Part shown: positions 46,549 to 57,259 of the stretch, one piece after another
Numbering within the stretch: position 1 is the stretch's first letter
How the letters are laid out: each line of letters begins with the position of its first letter
Assembly: GCF_019711435.1 (NCBI RefSeq)
Contig: NZ_JAIGNK010000001.1
Location: 806,001 to 870,000 of the forward strand
Source of the DNA: Qipengyuania polymorpha
GTDB lineage: Bacteria; Pseudomonadota; Alphaproteobacteria; Sphingomonadales; Sphingomonadaceae
Direction: 5' to 3'
DNA: 64,000 nt
The notes under the pieces: generated by a model
Told to the model about the DNA's origin: nothing
What the model saw: only the letters and a program-made list of their open reading frames with translations
Databases searched by the model: none
Made by a program: the position numbers and the translations under genes

Positions 46549-47600
46549 GCGGCGGCTCCATAGTGGCCGGTCGCCATCAGGTAACCGGAAATCAGGACAA
46601 CGAACACCAGGCTCAGCGGCAGGAAGACCTTCCAGCCCAAGCGCATCAACTGGTCGTAGCGATAGCGCGGGACGGTCGCCATGACCCAGCTGAAGAAGAA
46701 GAAGAAGATGAAGGTCTTCAGTAGGATCCAGACGATGCCCGGGACGGCATAAAGCGGCTCCCAGTCCACCGGCGGCAGCCAGCCACCCCAGAAGAGGATC
46801 GCGTTGAGCATGCACATCAGCAGGATGTTGGCATATTCGCCCAGCCAGAACAGCGCGAAGGCCATCGAGCTGTATTCGGTCTGGTAACCGGCGACGAGCT
46901 CGCTTTCCGCTTCGGTCAGGTCGAACGGCACGCGCTGCGTTTCGGCGAGGCTGGAGATAAAGAACATCACCCACATCGGGAAAAGCAGCAGGTTGAAGCC
47001 ATAGGCGTTCACGATGCCGAAGCCGTGGCCCTTCTGCGACAGCACGATCTCGTTGAGGTTGAACGTGCCCGCATAAAGCACGACGCAGACGAGGATGAAG
47101 CCGATCGAGACTTCATAGCTGATCATCTGGGCCGAAGCGCGCATCGCCGAGAAGAAGGGATACTTCGAGTTCGAAGCCCAGCCCGCCATGATGACGCCGT
47201 AGACCGAAAGCGAGCTGATCGCGAGGATGTAGAGCAGGCCGACGTTGATGTTCGCCAGAACCGCTTCCGCGCTGAAGGGGATGACTGCCCATGCCGCCAG
47301 CGCCACGGTAAAGGTGACGATCGGCGCGAGCAGGAAGATGCCCTTGTTCGAAGCGCTCGGGATGATGGTTTCCTGCAGGAACACCTTCAGGCCGTCGGCA
47401 AAGCTCTGCAGCAAGCCGAAGGGGCCGACCACATTGGGTCCGCGGCGCAGGTTGATGGCTGCCCAGACCTTGCGGTCGACATAGATGATCATGGCGACGG
47501 CCAGCATCAGCGGCAGCGCGATAAGCAGGATGCCCGCGATGGTCGCAAGGGCCCATGCCCATTCGTAGGACATGCCCAGGGATTGGAAGAATTCGGTCAT
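46545..47600 (-). CDS. nuoH: NADH-quinone oxidoreductase subunit H
   Basis: 351 residues with eight helices. Conserved [44 protein letters not shown] loop ([28 protein letters not shown]) and [24 protein letters not shown]. It lines the quinone chamber and joins the peripheral and membrane arms. Overlaps nuoG by 4 bases. Confidence 0.97.
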   Translation of the reverse strand: MTEFFQSLGMSYEWAWALATIAGILLIALPLMLAVAMIIYVDRKVWAAINLRRGPNVVGPFGLLQSFADGLKVFLQETIIPSASNKGIFLLAPIVTFTVALAAWAVIPFSAEAVLANINVGLLYILAISSLSVYGVIMAGWASNSKYPFFSAMRASAQMISYEVSIGFILVCVVLYAGTFNLNEIVLSQKGHGFGIVNAYGFNLLLFPMWVMFFISSLAETQRVPFDLTEAESELVAGYQTEYSSMAFALFWLGEYANILLMCMLNAILFWGGWLPPVDWEPLYAVPGIVWILLKTFIFFFFFSWVMATVPRYRYDQLMRLGWKVFLPLSLVFVVLISGYLMATGHYGAAA

Positions 47601-49585
47601 TCCGCTGCCTCCGCCAGTTCGCCGCCGTGCAGCAGTTCGTCCGAGCAGCGCTGCATCACCGCGCTGGCGCGGGCGATGGGATTGGTGAGGTAGAAGTCCA
47701 GAATCGGATAAGCGCTCATCGTGCCTTCCGCCTTGGCCTTTGCGTCTGCCTTGGGCAGCGCGCCATAGTCGGCGAGGCCTTCTTCGCCCAGCGCCGGGAC
47801 TTCGCTGATCATCGCAGCCTGCAGCTGCGCGAAGCTGTCGAAGCCGACATCGACCTTCAGGGCGTCGGCAAGTGCGCGCAGGATGGTCCAGTCTTCGCGG
47901 GCATCACCCGGTGCGAAGACGGCCTTCTCGGCGAACTGCACGCGGCCCTCGGTGTTGACGTAGGTCCCGTCCTTCTCGGCATAGCTGGCCGCGGGCAGGA
48001 TAATGTCTGCCGCATGCGCACCCTTGTCGCCGTGATGGCCGATGTAGACCTTAAGCGCGTCGGCGAAGGGTTCGAAATCCATTTCGTCCGCGCCGAGGCT
48101 GATAACGACCTTGGGGCTCGCCTTGACGATATCCGCCATGCCGCCCTTCTGCGCGAAGCCGAGCATCAGCCCGCCCATGCGCGCAGCCGAGAAATGCAGC
48201 ACGTTGAAATCCGCACCCCACTCGCTGGCGAGCGCAAGAGCCTTGCCGTGCGCGCCCTTCAGAGCGCCGCCGCCGACGATGACCGCGCTGCGGTCCGCAT
48301 CCTTGAATGCGCTGGCCACTTCGTCCGGCAAACTGTTTAGAACGCCGAGGTCTTCACCGAGGAATTCTGCCGGATAGGTTGTGTCCCAATGCGGGCCGAC
48401 GACGAAGACCTTGGCGCCGCGCTTCACCGCCTTGCGGATGCGCACGTTCACCAGCGGGGCTTCCCAGCGGATGTGGCTGCCGACGATAAGAATCGCCTTG
48501 GCCTGCTCGATCCCTTCGAAGGTCGAGTTGAAATTGACTGCCGCGAGGTTCGACACGTCATAGTCCATGCCGGTCTGGCGGCCTTCGATCAGGCTCGAAC
48601 CGCATGCCTTCAGCAGTGTCTTGGCAGCGAACATTGTCTCGCAATCGACCATGTCGCCTGCGATGGCGGCAATGCTCTTGCCGGGCTTCGCCTTGGCGAT
48701 GGCCTTGAAGGCCTCGTCCCAGGTCGACGGCTTGAGACCGCCCTTCTTACGCATGAAGACCTTGTCGAGGCGGCGCTTCGAAAGTCCGTCGACCATGTAG
48801 CGGCCCTTGTCGGACAGCCATTCCTCATTGACCGCATCGTTGACACGCGGAAGCGCGCGCATGACTTCGCGGCCACGGCTGTCGAGCCGGATATTCGCCC
48901 CGACCGCGTCCGATACGTCGATGCTGAGCGTCTTCTTGAGCTCCCACGGACGCGCTTCGAAAGCATAGGGGCGCGAGGTCAGCGCACCGACGGGGCAGAG
49001 GTCGATCACGTTTGCCGACAGCTCGTGCTCGGCGGCCTGCTCGAGATAAGTCGTGATCTGCATGTCCTCGCCGCGGCCGACCGCGCCGATTTCATCGACG
49101 CCCGCGATTTCCTCGCTGAAGCGCACACAGCGGGTGCAGTGGATGCAGCGGGTCATGACCGTCTTGATCAGCGGGCCCATGTATTTCTCGGTCACCGCGC
49201 GCTTGTTTTCCTCATAGCGCGTCGCGCCGCGGCCATAGGCGACCGACTGGTCCTGCAAATCGCATTCGCCGCCTTGGTCGCAGATCGGGCAGTCAAGCGG
49301 ATGGTTGATGAGGAGGAACTCCATCACCCCTTCGCGCGCGGTTTTGACCATCTGGCTGTCGGTGCGGATTTCCTGACCCTCGGTGGCCGGAAGCGCACAG
49401 CTGGCCTGCGGCTTGGGCGGCCCGGGCTTCACTTCGACGAGGCACATGCGGCAGTTGCCGGCAATGCTCAGCCGCTCGTGATAGCAGAAGCGCGGGATTT
49501 CCTTACCTGCAAGTTCGCAGGCCTGGAGGACGGTCGCGCCCTCCGGAACCTCGATTTCCTGTCCGTCTACTGTGACCTTGGGCAT
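47597..49585 (-). CDS. nuoG: NADH-quinone oxidoreductase subunit G
   Basis: 662 residues. N-terminal 2Fe-2S ferredoxin domain ([19 protein letters not shown]), His-ligated cluster site [18 protein letters not shown], 4Fe-4[17 protein letters not shown], then the molybdopterin-oxidoreductase-like domain without the cofactor. It carries electrons from NuoF towards the quinone. The stop/start junction with the preceding 254-residue gene shares one base. Confidence 0.96.
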   Translation of the reverse strand: MPKVTVDGQEIEVPEGATVLQACELAGKEIPRFCYHERLSIAGNCRMCLVEVKPGPPKPQASCALPATEGQEIRTDSQMVKTAREGVMEFLLINHPLDCPICDQGGECDLQDQSVAYGRGATRYEENKRAVTEKYMGPLIKTVMTRCIHCTRCVRFSEEIAGVDEIGAVGRGEDMQITTYLEQAAEHELSANVIDLCPVGALTSRPYAFEARPWELKKTLSIDVSDAVGANIRLDSRGREVMRALPRVNDAVNEEWLSDKGRYMVDGLSKRRLDKVFMRKKGGLKPSTWDEAFKAIAKAKPGKSIAAIAGDMVDCETMFAAKTLLKACGSSLIEGRQTGMDYDVSNLAAVNFNSTFEGIEQAKAILIVGSHIRWEAPLVNVRIRKAVKRGAKVFVVGPHWDTTYPAEFLGEDLGVLNSLPDEVASAFKDADRSAVIVGGGALKGAHGKALALASEWGADFNVLHFSAARMGGLMLGFAQKGGMADIVKASPKVVISLGADEMDFEPFADALKVYIGHHGDKGAHAADIILPAASYAEKDGTYVNTEGRVQFAEKAVFAPGDAREDWTILRALADALKVDVGFDSFAQLQAAMISEVPALGEEGLADYGALPKADAKAKAEGTMSAYPILDFYLTNPIARASAVMQRCSDELLHGGELAEAAE

Positions 49586-50349
49586 TAGTCAGCTTCCGCT
49601 TCGTTGGTTTCGGCCGGTGCGAAGCCATTGTAATAGCTGCGCGACCACATGCCGTCGGCAACCATCTGGCGCACGAGCGAGGTGCTCAGGTTCGGCGCTT
49701 CATCGGTTTCGAGGCACGTCAAAAGGGTGGGATAAAGGGCTTCGAGCGCTTCGGATTCCTTGTCCGTGGCGGGCGTGGAATCGAGCAGTTCATGCGACGC
49801 GCGGGCGTTGCGATAGGTCAGGCAGTCGGCAAGTTCCGACACGCTCTGCGCACGCATGCCGCCACGCTGCGTGGCGAAACGCTGGTCGATGAGCAGCGGT
49901 GCACCCGGCGCGCGAACGGGAACGTCCTTGTTCTCGTAGAGATAGGCTTCCTCGGCAATCAGGTTGCGGAGGGTCGAATAGGACACGCTGACCGCAAGCT
50001 TGTATTGCGAACGCTTCATCACGCGGCCGATGCACCGGCCAAAGCCGATGTCGTCGAAGAACTCGCCGCTCTTGAATTGGGTATCTGCGAAAGCAATCTG
50101 CTCGAAATCGCTGTTGTCGAGAAGCTCGTTCAGCTCTTCCTTGTTGCCGAAGTAAACGCACTTCGCGAGGCGCTTCTGCATCTGCCGGGTTTCGGCTTCG
50201 CCCGCGGTTTCCGGCTCCTGCTTGAAGCGGGTGCCGATCTGGCTTTCGGGGCGCAAGAAGCGCTCCATCCGGCGGTCATGGTCGCTGTCCTGCGCCGCGA
50301 TGGGCGTAGCGACCATGGATGCCAGCGCGAGGATGACGGGTTTCTTCAT
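49585..50349 (-). CDS. Secreted hypothetical protein inserted between nuoF and nuoG
   Basis: 254 residues from the ATG at 50349. A signal peptide ([19 protein letters not shown], cut before QD) points to the periplasm. Two internal units look alike: [21 protein letters not shown]...GRCIGRVM...[10 protein letters not shown] and [21 protein letters not shown]...TCLETDE...[10 protein letters not shown], each with two Cys. So an old domain duplication with possible disulfides is likely. No known family is recognised. It is not a complex I subunit, yet it is coupled to nuoF (ATGA) and nuoG. Confidence 0.75.
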   Translation of the reverse strand: MKKPVILALASMVATPIAAQDSDHDRRMERFLRPESQIGTRFKQEPETAGEAETRQMQKRLAKCVYFGNKEELNELLDNSDFEQIAFADTQFKSGEFFDDIGFGRCIGRVMKRSQYKLAVSVSYSTLRNLIAEEAYLYENKDVPVRAPGAPLLIDQRFATQRGGMRAQSVSELADCLTYRNARASHELLDSTPATDKESEALEALYPTLLTCLETDEAPNLSTSLVRQMVADGMWSRSYYNGFAPAETNEAEAD

Positions 50350-51638
50350 TCCGCAGCCTCGGCAAACTTGGCGTTGTGTTCTTCGATCCGGCGCTCGAGC
50401 TCGGGGCGGAAGTGACGGATGAGGCCCTGGATCGGCCATGCGGCGGCATCGCCCAGTGCGCAGATTGTGTGGCCTTCGACCTGCTTTGTAACCTGCTGCA
50501 GCATGTCGATTTCCTCGATTGCCGCATCGCCGGTGCGCAGGCGCTCCATCATGCGCCACATCCAGCCCGTGCCTTCGCGGCAGGGCGTGCACTGGCCGCA
50601 GCTCTCGTGCTTGTAGAAATAGCTGAGACGCGAAATCGCGCGGACGATGTCGGTGGACTTGTCCATCACGATGACACCTGCCGTGCCGAGGCCCGAGCCG
50701 AGGTCCTTGAGCCCGTCGAAATCCATCGGCGCGTCCCAGATCTGTTCAGCCGGAACCAGTGGGACCGACGAACCGCCCGGAATAACGGCGAGGAGGTTGT
50801 CCTTGCCGCCGATGATGCCGCCGCAATGCTTCTCGATCAATTCGCTGAACGGGATGCTGAGTGCTTCCTCGACCACGCAGGGCTTGTTCACATGGCCGCT
50901 GATCTGGAAGAGCTTCGTGCCCTTGTTGTTCTCGCGCCCGAAGCTCGCAAACCACGATGCGCCGCGGCGCAGGATGGTCGGCACGACGGCGATCGATTCC
51001 ACATTGTTGACCGTGGTCGGGCAGCCATAAAGGCCCGCACCTGCCGGGAACGGCGGCTTGAGGCGGGGCTGTCCCTTTTTGCCTTCAAGGCTCTCGATCA
51101 TCGCGGTCTCTTCGCCGCAGATGTAGGCGCCTGCACCGCGGTGCAGGAAGACGTCGAAATCATAGCCCGACTTCGAGGCGTTCTTGCCGATCAGGCCCGC
51201 GTCATAGGCCTCGTCGATGGCGGCCTGCAGAGTTTCGGCCTCGCGGATATATTCGCCGCGAATGTAGATATAGGCCGCCCTCGCCCGCATGGCGTAACCG
51301 GCGACCAGCGCGCCTTCGATCAACTTGTGCGGATCGTGGCGGATGATCTCGCGGTCCTTGCAGGAACCGGGTTCGGACTCGTCGGCGTTGATGACGAGGA
51401 AGCTGGGACGGCCGTCCTTCGATTCCTTCGGCATGAACGACCATTTGAGACCGGTCGGGAAGCCCGCGCCGCCGCGGCCGCGAAGGCCCGAAGCCTTGAT
51501 CTCTTCGATGATATTGTCGTGGCCGCGCGCGATCAGCGACTTGGTGTCGTCCCAGTCGCCGCGCGCTTCGGCTGCCTTCAGGCCCCAGTCCTGGAAGCCA
51601 TAGAGGTTGGTAAAGATGCGATCCTTGTCGGCGAGCAT
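50346..51638 (-). CDS. nuoF: NADH-quinone oxidoreductase subunit F
   Basis: 430 residues from the ATG at 51638. FMN/NADH-binding sequences [17 protein letters not shown] and [49 protein letters not shown]; 4Fe-4S ligands in [12 protein letters not shown] with a later Cys in [13 protein letters not shown]. It takes hydride from NADH in the peripheral arm. The start overlaps the stop of a 47-codon membrane gene (TGATG). Confidence 0.97.
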   Translation of the reverse strand: MLADKDRIFTNLYGFQDWGLKAAEARGDWDDTKSLIARGHDNIIEEIKASGLRGRGGAGFPTGLKWSFMPKESKDGRPSFLVINADESEPGSCKDREIIRHDPHKLIEGALVAGYAMRARAAYIYIRGEYIREAETLQAAIDEAYDAGLIGKNASKSGYDFDVFLHRGAGAYICGEETAMIESLEGKKGQPRLKPPFPAGAGLYGCPTTVNNVESIAVVPTILRRGASWFASFGRENNKGTKLFQISGHVNKPCVVEEALSIPFSELIEKHCGGIIGGKDNLLAVIPGGSSVPLVPAEQIWDAPMDFDGLKDLGSGLGTAGVIVMDKSTDIVRAISRLSYFYKHESCGQCTPCREGTGWMWRMMERLRTGDAAIEEIDMLQQVTKQVEGHTICALGDAAAWPIQGLIRHFRPELERRIEEHNAKFAEAAE

Positions 51639-51781
51639 CAGAAGCCTCCCCCGAACACTACGATGGCGGCGACAATCAGGATTGCCACGAGCGCCACGGT
51701 CTTGACGATGCCCTTGAGCACCTTCCACGCGATGACCACGCCGATAATGGCGAGGATGATGGTGAGCCAGTCAGCGCTCAT
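51638..51781 (-). CDS. 47-residue two-helix membrane protein between nuoE and nuoF
   Basis: A small gene that sits exactly between nuoE and nuoF: its ATG overlaps the nuoE stop (ATGA) and its stop overlaps the nuoF start (TGATG). The product starts [20 protein letters not shown], has a short basic loop KVLKGIVK, and a second hydrophobic run to the end ([20 protein letters not shown]). Two membrane helices with Trp/Lys borders indicate an inner-membrane hairpin. No family recognised; it could be a small complex I accessory or assembly protein. Confidence 0.75.
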   Translation of the reverse strand: MSADWLTIILAIIGVVIAWKVLKGIVKTVALVAILIVAAIVVFGGGF

Positions 51782-52449
51782 TTCCATTCTCCCCGGTAAT
51801 CGTGGTTCGCATCGACCATTTCCTTCAGCGTGGTCGGGCCACCTTCGGGCTCGCTGGTCTTCTTGCCTGCGATCTGCGTGCCGGTCTTGGGCTGCTTGCC
51901 CGCGGCCAGTTCGTCGAGGATCTCGTCGAGACGTTCGGGCGTGAGGTCTTCGTAATTGTCGTCGTTAATCTGGACCATCGGCGCGGTGGCGCAATTGCCC
52001 ATGCATTCGACTTCTGTGAGGGTCCAAAGGCCGTCTTCGGAGACATGGCCCTTCTTCATCCCGCGCTTCTTGCAGGTTTCGAACAGCCCGTCCGAGCCGC
52101 GCAGCATGCAGGGCGTCGTACCGCAGACCTGCACGTGGTACTTACCCACAGGCACCATGTTGTACATGAAGTAGAAGCTGGCGACTTCGAGCACGCGGAT
52201 GACCGGCATGTCGAGATAGTCCGCGACGTATTCGATCACCGGCAGCGGCAGCCAGCCCTGCGTATCGGTTTCCTCGCCGACCTGGCGCTGGGCAAGGTCG
52301 AGCAGCGGCATCACGGCGGAGCGCTGGCGCCCCTCGGGATAGCGCGCAATCGCCTTGTCCGCGCGTGCACGGTAGCTCTCGTTGAACTCGAAAGCGCCCC
52401 AGCGCTCGCGCAGCTCGGGAGTATCGGGTGCGGGGTTACGGTCAGCCAT
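51778..52449 (-). CDS. nuoE: NADH-quinone oxidoreductase subunit E
   Basis: 223 residues. Thioredoxin-like 2Fe-2S subunit with ligands in VCGTTPCMLRG and VECMGNCATAPM. The N-terminal helical part is standard; the last about 60 residues after the fold (AAGKQPKTGTQIAGKKTSEPEGGP) are a flexible tail. It binds cluster N1a next to NuoF. Overlaps the preceding gene by 8 bases. Confidence 0.96.
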   Translation of the reverse strand: MADRNPAPDTPELRERWGAFEFNESYRARADKAIARYPEGRQRSAVMPLLDLAQRQVGEETDTQGWLPLPVIEYVADYLDMPVIRVLEVASFYFMYNMVPVGKYHVQVCGTTPCMLRGSDGLFETCKKRGMKKGHVSEDGLWTLTEVECMGNCATAPMVQINDDNYEDLTPERLDEILDELAAGKQPKTGTQIAGKKTSEPEGGPTTLKEMVDANHDYRGEWK

Positions 52450-52912
52450 TTTTGCTACCCCCGTTCATTGTGCCTTCTTCGACATGATGACCAGCGCTTG
52501 TAGCCTCAACTAGCATGCCATTCTCATACTTGAATGCGATGACAGTTCCGTACCGCCGGTCGGCCGACAGAAATTCAATCTCAACGTTTTGGCTTAAGCA
52601 ATATGCCGATGCTGGCACCGTGATGCGATACGGATTGTAACGCCAGCCATAAGTCTCGGCCTCAAACCACGAAGCAAACTCAATCGCTCCTTCCGGTCCA
52701 GCATGAGTGGAGTAGATATGCGCTTGTCGGACAAGCTTCGCGTCCGGCGCGACAGCCGACTTTAAGAACTCGATATCTTCAGCTTTTGCCGCCTTGATTA
52801 TCGACACGCTCTGATTTGCGAAATAAGCTTGTACTTGCTCATTTTGAACGTGCCCTTCTGCACCGATTACGCATGGATTGGATATGGCAGTGAGCAAAAA
52901 GACAGCAATCAC
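52442..52912 (-). CDS. Low-GC hypothetical protein with signal peptide (NTF2-like) between nuoD and nuoE
   Basis: 156 residues. A hydrophobic start ([18 protein letters not shown]) suggests export; the rest ([32 protein letters not shown]...[19 protein letters not shown]) has the helix-then-curved-sheet feel of NTF2/SnoaL-like domains. Three 60-base lines I counted in the gene (52501-52680) are each 50% G+C, while a line just inside nuoD (52921-52980) is 67%. So the gene looks acquired. Its ATG overlaps the nuoD stop and its 3' end overlaps nuoE. Function unknown. Confidence 0.65.
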   Translation of the reverse strand: MIAVFLLTAISNPCVIGAEGHVQNEQVQAYFANQSVSIIKAAKAEDIEFLKSAVAPDAKLVRQAHIYSTHAGPEGAIEFASWFEAETYGWRYNPYRITVPASAYCLSQNVEIEFLSADRRYGTVIAFKYENGMLVEATSAGHHVEEGTMNGGSKNG

Positions 52913-54126
52913 CGGTCACACTCCCCGAACACGACGTCGATGGCGCCGAGGATGGCGGTGGCATCGGGCAGCATATGACCTTTGCACATGAAATCCATTG
53001 CTTGAAGGTGGCTGAAGGCCGTCGGGCGGATCTTGCAGCGATAGGGTTTGTTCGAGCCGTCGCTGACGAGATAGACGCCGAATTCGCCCTTGGGGCTTTC
53101 GGTGGCGACATAGACTTCACCCGCGGGCACGTGGAAGCCCTCTGTATAGAGCTTGAAGTGGTGGATTAGCGCTTCCATCGACTGCTTCATCTCGGCGCGC
53201 TTGGGGGGCGAGACCTTGCGGTCGGTGCTGGCGATGGGGCCGGTCGGCATGTCGCGCAGGCATTGCTTGATGATCTTCGCGCTCTCGTAAACTTCCTTCA
53301 CGCGCACCACGAAGCGGTCGTAGCAGTCCGAATTGGTGCCGACGGGAATGTCGAACTCCATCCGGTCGTAGACGTCGTAGGGCTGCGACTTGCGCAGGTC
53401 CCACGGGATGCCGGCGGCGCGGATCATCGGGCCGGAGAAGCCCCAGGCCACGGCATCGTCCTTGCTGACGACGGCGATATCGACATTGCGCTGCTTGAAG
53501 ATGCGGTTGTCGAGCACGAGGCTCATCGCATCTCCGAAGAGTTCGGGCAGGCGCGTGTCGAGCCACTCGCCGATATCGACGAGCAGCTTCTCGGGCACGT
53601 CCTGATGGACACCCCCCGGGCGCAGGTATGCGTGATGCATGCGCGCGCCGCTCATGCGCTCGAAGAAGTTCATGCAGTCTTCGCGCAGCTCGAACACCCA
53701 CAGGTTCGGCGTCATCGCGCCGACGTCCATGACGTGCGCGCCGATATTGAGCATGTGGTTGCAGATGCGGGTCAGTTCGGCGAACAGCACGCGGATATAC
53801 TGCGCGCGTTCGGGCACCTCGACATTGAGCAGCTTCTCGATGGCGAGGATGTAGCTGTATTCCTGCGCCAGCGGGCTGCAGTAGTCGAGCCGGTCGAAAT
53901 AGGGCAGCGCCTGCAGATAGGTCTTGTGCTCGATCAGCTTTTCGGTGCCGCGGTGCAGCAGGCCGACATGCGGGTCGATCCGTTCGATGATCTCGCCGTC
54001 GAGCTCCATCACCATGCGCAGCACGCCGTGTGCAGCCGGGTGCTGGGGCCCGAAGTTGATCGTGTAATTGGTGATCGTCTCGTCGCCGGTGGTCGGCGAC
54101 TCTTCGATTTGCATTGCACTACTCAT
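52909..54126 (-). CDS. nuoD: NADH-quinone oxidoreductase subunit D
   Basis: 405 residues, 49-kDa subunit. [24 protein letters not shown] and [33 protein letters not shown] are diagnostic; the C-terminus keeps the quinone-site [16 protein letters not shown] and [15 protein letters not shown]. It forms the quinone pocket with NuoB. A separate nuoC precedes it, so the two are not fused. Confidence 0.97.
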   Translation of the reverse strand: MSSAMQIEESPTTGDETITNYTINFGPQHPAAHGVLRMVMELDGEIIERIDPHVGLLHRGTEKLIEHKTYLQALPYFDRLDYCSPLAQEYSYILAIEKLLNVEVPERAQYIRVLFAELTRICNHMLNIGAHVMDVGAMTPNLWVFELREDCMNFFERMSGARMHHAYLRPGGVHQDVPEKLLVDIGEWLDTRLPELFGDAMSLVLDNRIFKQRNVDIAVVSKDDAVAWGFSGPMIRAAGIPWDLRKSQPYDVYDRMEFDIPVGTNSDCYDRFVVRVKEVYESAKIIKQCLRDMPTGPIASTDRKVSPPKRAEMKQSMEALIHHFKLYTEGFHVPAGEVYVATESPKGEFGVYLVSDGSNKPYRCKIRPTAFSHLQAMDFMCKGHMLPDATAILGAIDVVFGECDR

Positions 54127-54665
54127 GCGCAGATCCAGTTGCCGGAGTAATTTTGCGAATTGCCCGCGCCGTCGGTGACGATGACGTTGGCCGGACGGCT
54201 CTGCCCTTCCCCTGCGGCCGGAGCCACCTGGACGGTAAAGCCTTCGCCGGTGAAGGTGGTGCCGGACTTGACCTTGGCGAGCCCGCCCGGTGCGGCATCG
54301 GCCATCACCAGCGTATCGCCGAGGCGGACGACCGCCTTGCCGGGCAGCGTCGGCTCTTTCATCGCCGCCGCGATGATCATTTCCTGGTTGCCGACCATGA
54401 AGGTGCAGCCACCCTCACGCGGGCCGAGGTTCACGCCGCCGATATCGCCGAGCTGCTGGAGCTGGACGAGATTGGCATCCTGCGGCGGTGCATCCACAGC
54501 CTTGTTGGGCGCGTTGGGGTCGGGCTGCGACGGGTCGAGCGCAGTCGCGCCTTCCTGCTGGCCGATGCGGCTAGCGAAATCGTCGGCGCTTTCCTGCTCG
54601 CCCGCAGGTTCCTGCGAACATGCAGCCAGTGCCAGAGCGGCAAAAGAGACGAGAGCGATACGCAT
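54123..54665 (-). CDS. Hypothetical lipoprotein between nuoC and nuoD
   Basis: 180 residues from the ATG at 54665, which overlaps the nuoC stop (TGATG). Lipobox LALAAC with Cys16, then a Gln/Asp/Pro-rich linker (about 17-65) and a C-terminal beta-rich domain with [22 protein letters not shown] and [21 protein letters not shown]. The two Cys of that domain may pair in the periplasm. No family recognised. Its end is coupled to nuoD by ATGA. Confidence 0.78.
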   Translation of the reverse strand: MRIALVSFAALALAACSQEPAGEQESADDFASRIGQQEGATALDPSQPDPNAPNKAVDAPPQDANLVQLQQLGDIGGVNLGPREGGCTFMVGNQEMIIAAAMKEPTLPGKAVVRLGDTLVMADAAPGGLAKVKSGTTFTGEGFTVQVAPAAGEGQSRPANVIVTDGAGNSQNYSGNWICA

Positions 54666-55585
54666 CACTTGTCGTCCTTCTTCTTGGCAGGCGCCTTGCG
54701 CTTGGCCGGAGCCTTCTTGGCGGCAGGCTTCTTCTTGGCGGGAGCCTTTTTCTTCGGCTCGGTGGCCTTGGCCGTGTCGCTCGTCTTGCCCTTGCGCTTT
54801 GCACGCGCGGGCTGGTCTTCGGTCGGCTCGGGAGCCGGAGCATCCTCGCCGCCGTCTTCCTCTGCCGGAGCGCCTGCGCTGACCTTTTCGGCAGCCTTCT
54901 TGTCGGTCGCCTTGCCGGCGCCCGTGTCGGAGGGCTTCTCGGTGGTCTTGGGTTCGTCGACCGGCGGGGTCGCGGCCTTCTCGTCACCGGGCAGCACGTA
55001 ATCGGCGCCTTCCCACGGGCTCATGAAATCGAACTGGCGCAAATCCTGCGCGAGTTCGACCGGCTCGTAAACGACGCGCTTCTCGTCCTCCGAGTAACGC
55101 AGCTCGACATAGCCGGTGAGCGGGAAGTCCTTGCGGAAAGGATGCCCTTCGAAACCGTAATCGGTGAGGATGCGGCGCAGGTCGGTGTTGCCGTCGAACA
55201 GCACGCCGTACATGTCGAACACTTCGCGCTCGAGCCATCCGGCGTTGGGCCACAGCGTGGTGACGGTCGGCACGGGCGTATCCTCGCTCGCCGAGCACTT
55301 CACCATAATGCGGCTGTTCTTCGTGAGGCTCAGCAGCATGTAGACGACTTCGAACCGCTCCGCGCGGCTCGGATAGTCGACACCGGCGATCTCCATCAGC
55401 TGCTGGTAATCGTGATTGTCGCGCAGCAGCTTCAGTGCATCGGCGATGCTGGCACGGTGGACCGTCAGCAGCAGTTCGCCATGCTCTTCATGCGCTTCGA
55501 CCAAATGGTCGCCCAGCGCAGCCGAAAGCGTGTCCTTGAGCCCGTCGATGCGCGTGAAGCGGGGCGCGGAATGAAGTGTAGCCAT
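54665..55585 (-). CDS. nuoC: NADH-quinone oxidoreductase subunit C with long basic tail
   Basis: 306 residues. Residues 1-200 are a normal NuoC (30-kDa subunit): [43 protein letters not shown] and [25 protein letters not shown]. Residues 201-306 are extra: first an acidic Ala/Pro/Glu stretch, then a Lys/Ala/Pro repeat region ([20 protein letters not shown]) like histone H1 or bacterial AlgP/HU tails. The tail carries no metal or quinone residue. It should face the cytoplasm. Confidence 0.94.
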   Translation of the reverse strand: MATLHSAPRFTRIDGLKDTLSAALGDHLVEAHEEHGELLLTVHRASIADALKLLRDNHDYQQLMEIAGVDYPSRAERFEVVYMLLSLTKNSRIMVKCSASEDTPVPTVTTLWPNAGWLEREVFDMYGVLFDGNTDLRRILTDYGFEGHPFRKDFPLTGYVELRYSEDEKRVVYEPVELAQDLRQFDFMSPWEGADYVLPGDEKAATPPVDEPKTTEKPSDTGAGKATDKKAAEKVSAGAPAEEDGGEDAPAPEPTEDQPARAKRKGKTSDTAKATEPKKKAPAKKKPAAKKAPAKRKAPAKKKDDK

Positions 55586-55596
55586 CTCCTAAGCCC

Positions 55597-56163
55597 TCAA
55601 CGCTCGATCGTACCGACGCGGCGGATTTTCCGCTGCAGCTGCATCACGCCGTAAAGCAGGGCCTCGGCAGTCGGCGGGCACCCGGGGACATAGATGTCGA
55701 CCGGCACGATGCGGTCGCATCCGCGCACCACAGAATAGCTGTAGTGGTAATAGCCGCCGCCATTGGCGCAGCTGCCCATCGAGATGACGTATTTCGGCTC
55801 CGACATCTGGTCGTAAACCTTGCGCAGGGCAGGCGCCATCTTGTTGCACAGCGTGCCGGCGACGATCATCACGTCGCTCTGGCGCGGGGAGGCGCGCGGG
55901 GCAACGCCGAAACGCTCCATGTCGTAGCGCGGCATGTTGACGTGGATCATCTCGACCGCGCAGCAGGCGAGGCCGAAGGTCATCCACCACAGCGAACCGG
56001 TACGCGCCCACTGGAACAGGTCCTCGGTCGAAGTGACGAGGAAGCCCTTGTCGTTCACTTCGGTCTGGAGCGCGTTGAAATAATCCGCATCGGGCTGGCG
56101 TACCTCGCCCGGCTGAGCAGCAGGCACGGCGTTCGGCGGAGTGATGATGGTCGAGTTGGTCAT
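55597..56163 (-). CDS. nuoB: NADH-quinone oxidoreductase subunit B
   Basis: 188 residues. 4Fe-4S N2 cluster ligands: the Cys pair in [12 protein letters not shown], then [45 protein letters not shown]. About 35 flexible residues precede the core. It passes electrons from N2 to ubiquinone. It starts 1 base after the nuoA stop. Confidence 0.97.
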   Translation of the reverse strand: MTNSTIITPPNAVPAAQPGEVRQPDADYFNALQTEVNDKGFLVTSTEDLFQWARTGSLWWMTFGLACCAVEMIHVNMPRYDMERFGVAPRASPRQSDVMIVAGTLCNKMAPALRKVYDQMSEPKYVISMGSCANGGGYYHYSYSVVRGCDRIVPVDIYVPGCPPTAEALLYGVMQLQRKIRRVGTIER

Positions 56164-56164
56164 G

Positions 56165-56539
56165 TCAGTCCCACTCCAGTGCGCCGACTTTCCAGGCGTA
56201 GGCGAAGCCGATGACGAGTTCGACGAGGAAGACCATCATGGTGATCCAGCCGGCCCAGCCGGTGAAATCGAGGCTGACCGCCCAGGGAAACAGGAAGGCT
56301 GCTTCGAGGTCGAAGATGAGAAACAGGATCGCGACGAGGTAGAACCGCACGTCGAACTGGCTGCGGGAGTCGTCGAAGGCGGGGAAGCCGCATTCATACT
56401 CGCTGTACTTCTCTGTCGTCGGCTGATGCGTCCCGGTCAGGCGCGACACGCCCATGGGCAGGAACACGAAGAGGGCCGACAGGCCCACCGCGATGAACAG
56501 GAAGATCAGGATCGGAAGATATTGTTCGAGGTCGACCAC
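56165..56539 (-). CDS. nuoA: NADH-quinone oxidoreductase subunit A
   Basis: 124 residues from a GTG at 56539. Three membrane helices; the loop after helix 1 has [44 protein letters not shown], the NuoA hallmark with the conserved Cys. First gene of the nuo operon; a possible promoter (TTGCAC ... CTAGAG) lies about 60 bases upstream on this strand. Confidence 0.96.
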   Translation of the reverse strand: MVDLEQYLPILIFLFIAVGLSALFVFLPMGVSRLTGTHQPTTEKYSEYECGFPAFDDSRSQFDVRFYLVAILFLIFDLEAAFLFPWAVSLDFTGWAGWITMMVFLVELVIGFAYAWKVGALEWD

Positions 56540-56724
56540 GTAGGATTCCGTCTGGCGATTCCGGTTGGAATAAGGGTTTCGCGCCCGCCTCTAGGCCCCT
56601 CGCCCGATTGGTGCAAGGGCAAGACGGGCAGAGTTTCCCGTGATTTTCGCAAGTACCATTGAGCGCGTGTTAACACCTTGGCATCATGGCAGGCACGGGT
56701 TCAACCAACAGGGACAATACTGAC

Positions 56725-57207
56725 ATGCTTAAGCACGCGATTGCGGGCGCCATTCTTTCCGCCTCGATGATGGCGGCGACGCCTCTGGCAGCCAAGAACA
56801 TCACAGCCGATGTCGAGCAAATTGCGCAATTGCTGCAATCCGAAGGCTACCAGGCCAAGCTGCAGGGCGAAGGCGAGGACCGTCACATAAAAACCGGCAT
56901 GGCAGGGTACAATTTCCTCATCCTGCCCTTCGATTGCGATGGCAAGGGCGAGAACTGCAAATCGGTCCAGTTTTATGCTGCGTTCACTGCGGAGAACAAA
57001 CCGACGCTGGAAGAGATGAATACTTATGCCGCCGAAAACCGTTTCGGCCGCATCTATCTCGACAGCGACCGCGACCCGGTGATCGAAATGGACATCGACC
57101 TCGAAGCGGGCGGCATGTCCCCGGCCCTTTTCATGGACAACCTAGCCTATTGGGAAGCCGTTATGGTGAGCTTTGCGGACTTCTCGTTCAGCAAGGACGA
57201 GGACTGA
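56725..57207 (+). CDS. YbjN domain-containing exported protein
   Basis: 160 residues from the ATG at 56725; an ATG 39 bases further up would place extra residues before the signal peptide. Signal peptide MLKHAIAGAILSASMMAATPLAA. The body fits YbjN: ADVEQIAQLLQSEGYQAKLQ, YNFLILPFDCDGKGENCKSVQFYAAF, ENRFGRIYLDSDRDPVIEMDIDL, and MSPALFMDNLAYWEAVMVSF. YbjN proteins relate to type III secretion chaperone folds and stress responses; the role is unknown. Divergent from nuoA. Confidence 0.82.
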   Translation: MLKHAIAGAILSASMMAATPLAAKNITADVEQIAQLLQSEGYQAKLQGEGEDRHIKTGMAGYNFLILPFDCDGKGENCKSVQFYAAFTAENKPTLEEMNTYAAENRFGRIYLDSDRDPVIEMDIDLEAGGMSPALFMDNLAYWEAVMVSFADFSFSKDED

Positions 57208-57259
57208 ATTTGCAGCGATGACGGCAGCTGGGCGCGCGACCCAGCTGCCGCACATCGAT

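Noticed and set aside
46549-46974. N-terminal extension of nuoI
   Set aside because: It is the nuoH coding region read in another frame; the ATG at 46548 overlaps the nuoH stop as the other nuo genes do.
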